Assembly (NCBI GenBank): GCA_905208635.1
Contig: CAJLPX010000009.1
Location: forward strand, 15,248-79,247
Reading direction: 5' to 3'
Source of the DNA: an uncultured Collinsella sp.
Lineage (GTDB): Bacteria > Actinomycetota > Coriobacteriia > Coriobacteriales > Coriobacteriaceae
DNA: 64,000 nucleotides
Part shown: piece by piece, positions 62,776-64,000 of the stretch
Numbering within the stretch: the first letter of the stretch is position 1
Layout: every line of letters starts with the position of its first letter
The notes under the pieces: model-generated
Databases searched by the model: none
Told to the model about the DNA's origin: nothing
What the model saw: the letters and a program-made list of their open reading frames with translations, nothing else
Made by a program: the position numbers and the translations under genes

Positions 62776-64000
62776 CTACGAGCGTTTGCGGCTCGCCATG
62801 GTGCCTGCGGCGATAGCGGCTGTTCCCGCAAGGACGGTTGCCACGATGGCCGCACCCGAGGTGTCGCCGGTTGCCGCGAGCACGCCGGTGGCCTTGGCCT
62901 TCGTGGTTGCAACCGCAACGGTCTTGGTCGTCTTTGCGCCCTCGGGCTTGGGGTCCTGCTTGGACTCCGCGGGCTTGGTCTCGTCGGGCTTGGGGTCTTC
63001 CGGCTTGGCTACCTCGGGAGGTGCGATGACCATGCTCTTGGCGACAGCTTCGTTATAGGGGGAGTCGATCACAGCGTCGCCCGTGCCGATGGCTTGGCCT
63101 GCCTCGTAGATGCCGTTACGGAGCTTGCGATAGTCAATGACCTTGCCGCCTTCGGGCGTCTGGATGGCGGCGTTCTCAATCTTGATGGTGCCGATTGTCT
63201 TGCCGTCAGCGCTCATGGCACGGGCAAAGATTGCCGCTGTATCTCCTTCGGCCGTTACCTTGCTGCGGATGATCGAGATGGCTGCGGGTGTGACGCCCTC
63301 GCTGGTCTGGGCGATGATGCCGATGTTCTCGCCTTGGGGCTCGGGGCTCGTCTCACCATCTTGGTTTTCGCTGTAGGGGATGGGGCCGTCGCCGTTCTCG
63401 ACATAGCGGGCTATGGCCTTGACAACGGAGTCGCTGATGTAGATGTGGCCACCCTCCTCGTTGGGTCGATCGTTTCTGGTGGAGAATGCAGCCGAAACCT
63501 CACCTTCCGCAAACGCGTCCACGGTGGAGCCGTTCTTGACGACGATGTCGTCCTGGTAGGTGAAGAGGGCGATGGCGCCACCGTATCTGCCTTTACCTGC
63601 ACGGACCGTCACGTTTGCATGATCGAGGGTGATGCCCTTGTGGGCATAGACGCCATATTCAACACCGTTTACGTTGAGGGAGGCGTTTGTGGCTGCGAGG
63701 CTGCCCTTGGCCTCGACGGCAGCGTCTTTCTCGGAGCTTGCCTCGACCGTCCCGCCACCCTTGATGGTGAGGTCCTTGTCGGTTCCAATACCCTTGTCCT
63801 CGGTAGCCCTGGCGGTGACGGCTCCGCTGTCGTCAATCGTGATATTGCCGTTTGCCCTGATGCCATCCGATGCACCCGTGGCGTTGACGTTGCCCGAACC
63901 TTTGATAGCGAGATCACCCCCGGCATCGATGGCATCAAACCCAGTGCTCGTGGCGTTGACGGATCCGGCTCCGTCGATGTTGATATTACCCGTGGAGAGG
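62776..64000 (-). CDS. Repeat-rich surface protein with LPXTG-like anchor (partial)
   Basis: At least 408 residues; the frame stays open to the window edge, so the N-terminus is missing. The upstream part is a ladder of 23-24-residue repeats of the form G-NITIDGSG-V-A (GNINIDGAGSVNAT, GDLAIKGSGNVNAT, GNITIDDSGAVTAR, KDLTIKGGGTVEAS), typical of beta-helix adhesins. Next come a spacer rich in Pro/Lys/Glu (AKPEDPKPDETKPAESKQ) and a C-terminal anchor with LAATGD, a hydrophobic helix and ASRKRS. LAATGD has Ala where LPXTG has Pro, so a sortase of unusual preference would be needed. Attachment to gut surfaces is a guess. Confidence 0.85.
   Translation of the reverse strand, partial: LSTGNINIDGAGSVNATSTGFDAIDAGGDLAIKGSGNVNATGASDGIRANGNITIDDSGAVTARATEDKGIGTDKDLTIKGGGTVEASSEKDAAVEAKGSLAATNASLNVNGVEYGVYAHKGITLDHANVTVRAGKGRYGGAIALFTYQDDIVVKNGSTVDAFAEGEVSAAFSTRNDRPNEEGGHIYISDSVVKAIARYVENGDGPIPYSENQDGETSPEPQGENIGIIAQTSEGVTPAAISIIRSKVTAEGDTAAIFARAMSADGKTIGTIKIENAAIQTPEGGKVIDYRKLRNGIYEAGQAIGTGDAVIDSPYNEAVAKSMVIAPPEVAKPEDPKPDETKPAESKQDPKPEGAKTTKTVAVATTKAKATGVLAATGDTSGAAIVATVLAGTAAIAAGTMASRKRS

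Overview
The window is 64 kb of high-GC bacterial chromosome with densely packed genes on both strands, good Shine-Dalgarno sites and short intergenic gaps. The gene content fits a gut Coriobacteriia actinomycete, most likely Collinsella or a close relative: two OxlT-like MFS carriers beside a deiminase/carbamoyltransferase pair, periplasmic-binding-protein sensor kinases, GGDEF/EAL proteins, thiamine salvage, and an LPXTG-like surface protein. The genus is an inference; no rRNA or tRNA gene is present to confirm it.

Layout. 1-3.7 kb: the end of a rhodanese-domain oxidoreductase and a MacB-like ABC transporter. 3.8-9.8 kb: a catabolic locus with a TetR regulator, agmatine-deiminase-family enzyme, atypical carbamoyltransferase and two paralogous MFS carriers; a perfect inverted repeat upstream of the deiminase is the likely TetR operator. 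9.9-12.2 kb: membrane proteins of unknown role and a 500-base gene-free stretch filled with palindromic repeats and a 184-base hairpin element. 12.2-16.7 kb: tRNA-dihydrouridine synthase, glutaredoxin, an XRE-zinc ribbon-TipAS regulator, TrmO and a MalY/PatB aminotransferase. 16.8-23.3 kb: two versions of a solute-binding-protein hybrid histidine kinase, one split over two genes and one fused. 23.5-28 kb: potassium channel, LOG protein, ClC channel, and a GntR-ABC operon. 28-39 kb: prfC, VUT transporter, SDR, ung, DMT exporter with divergent LysR, MATE pump, rlmA, rsmJ and small proteins. 39-46 kb: a TetM-like ribosome GTPase, a UvrA2-like ATPase, and two AAA ATPases with 10-bp-phased repeats upstream. 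46-49 kb: trmL, a CobW-type GTPase, ArsC-like and flavodoxin-like proteins. 49-54 kb: two related c-di-GMP proteins. 54-57 kb: patatin and a TPP-riboswitch-controlled thiM/thiamine-binding/thiE operon. 57-64 kb: HAD phosphatase, LysR plus MetE-like enzyme, uracil permease, esterase, and the C-terminal part of a repeat-rich surface protein running off the window.

The most unusual structure is intergenic. At least three families of short palindromic repeats recur: one built on TGTGACAAAGGGAC, one on GGGGACGTTC, and one on CCTGCCAAAA/GGGACAGG. Several copies sit exactly on the stop codon of the upstream gene. Together with the long hairpin at 11.8 kb they suggest several generations of small non-autonomous elements. 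No transposase is visible in the window. The deiminase/carbamoyltransferase/MFS locus is the best candidate for an undescribed pathway: the carbamoyltransferase keeps its carbamoyl-phosphate residues but has lost the ornithine-binding ones.
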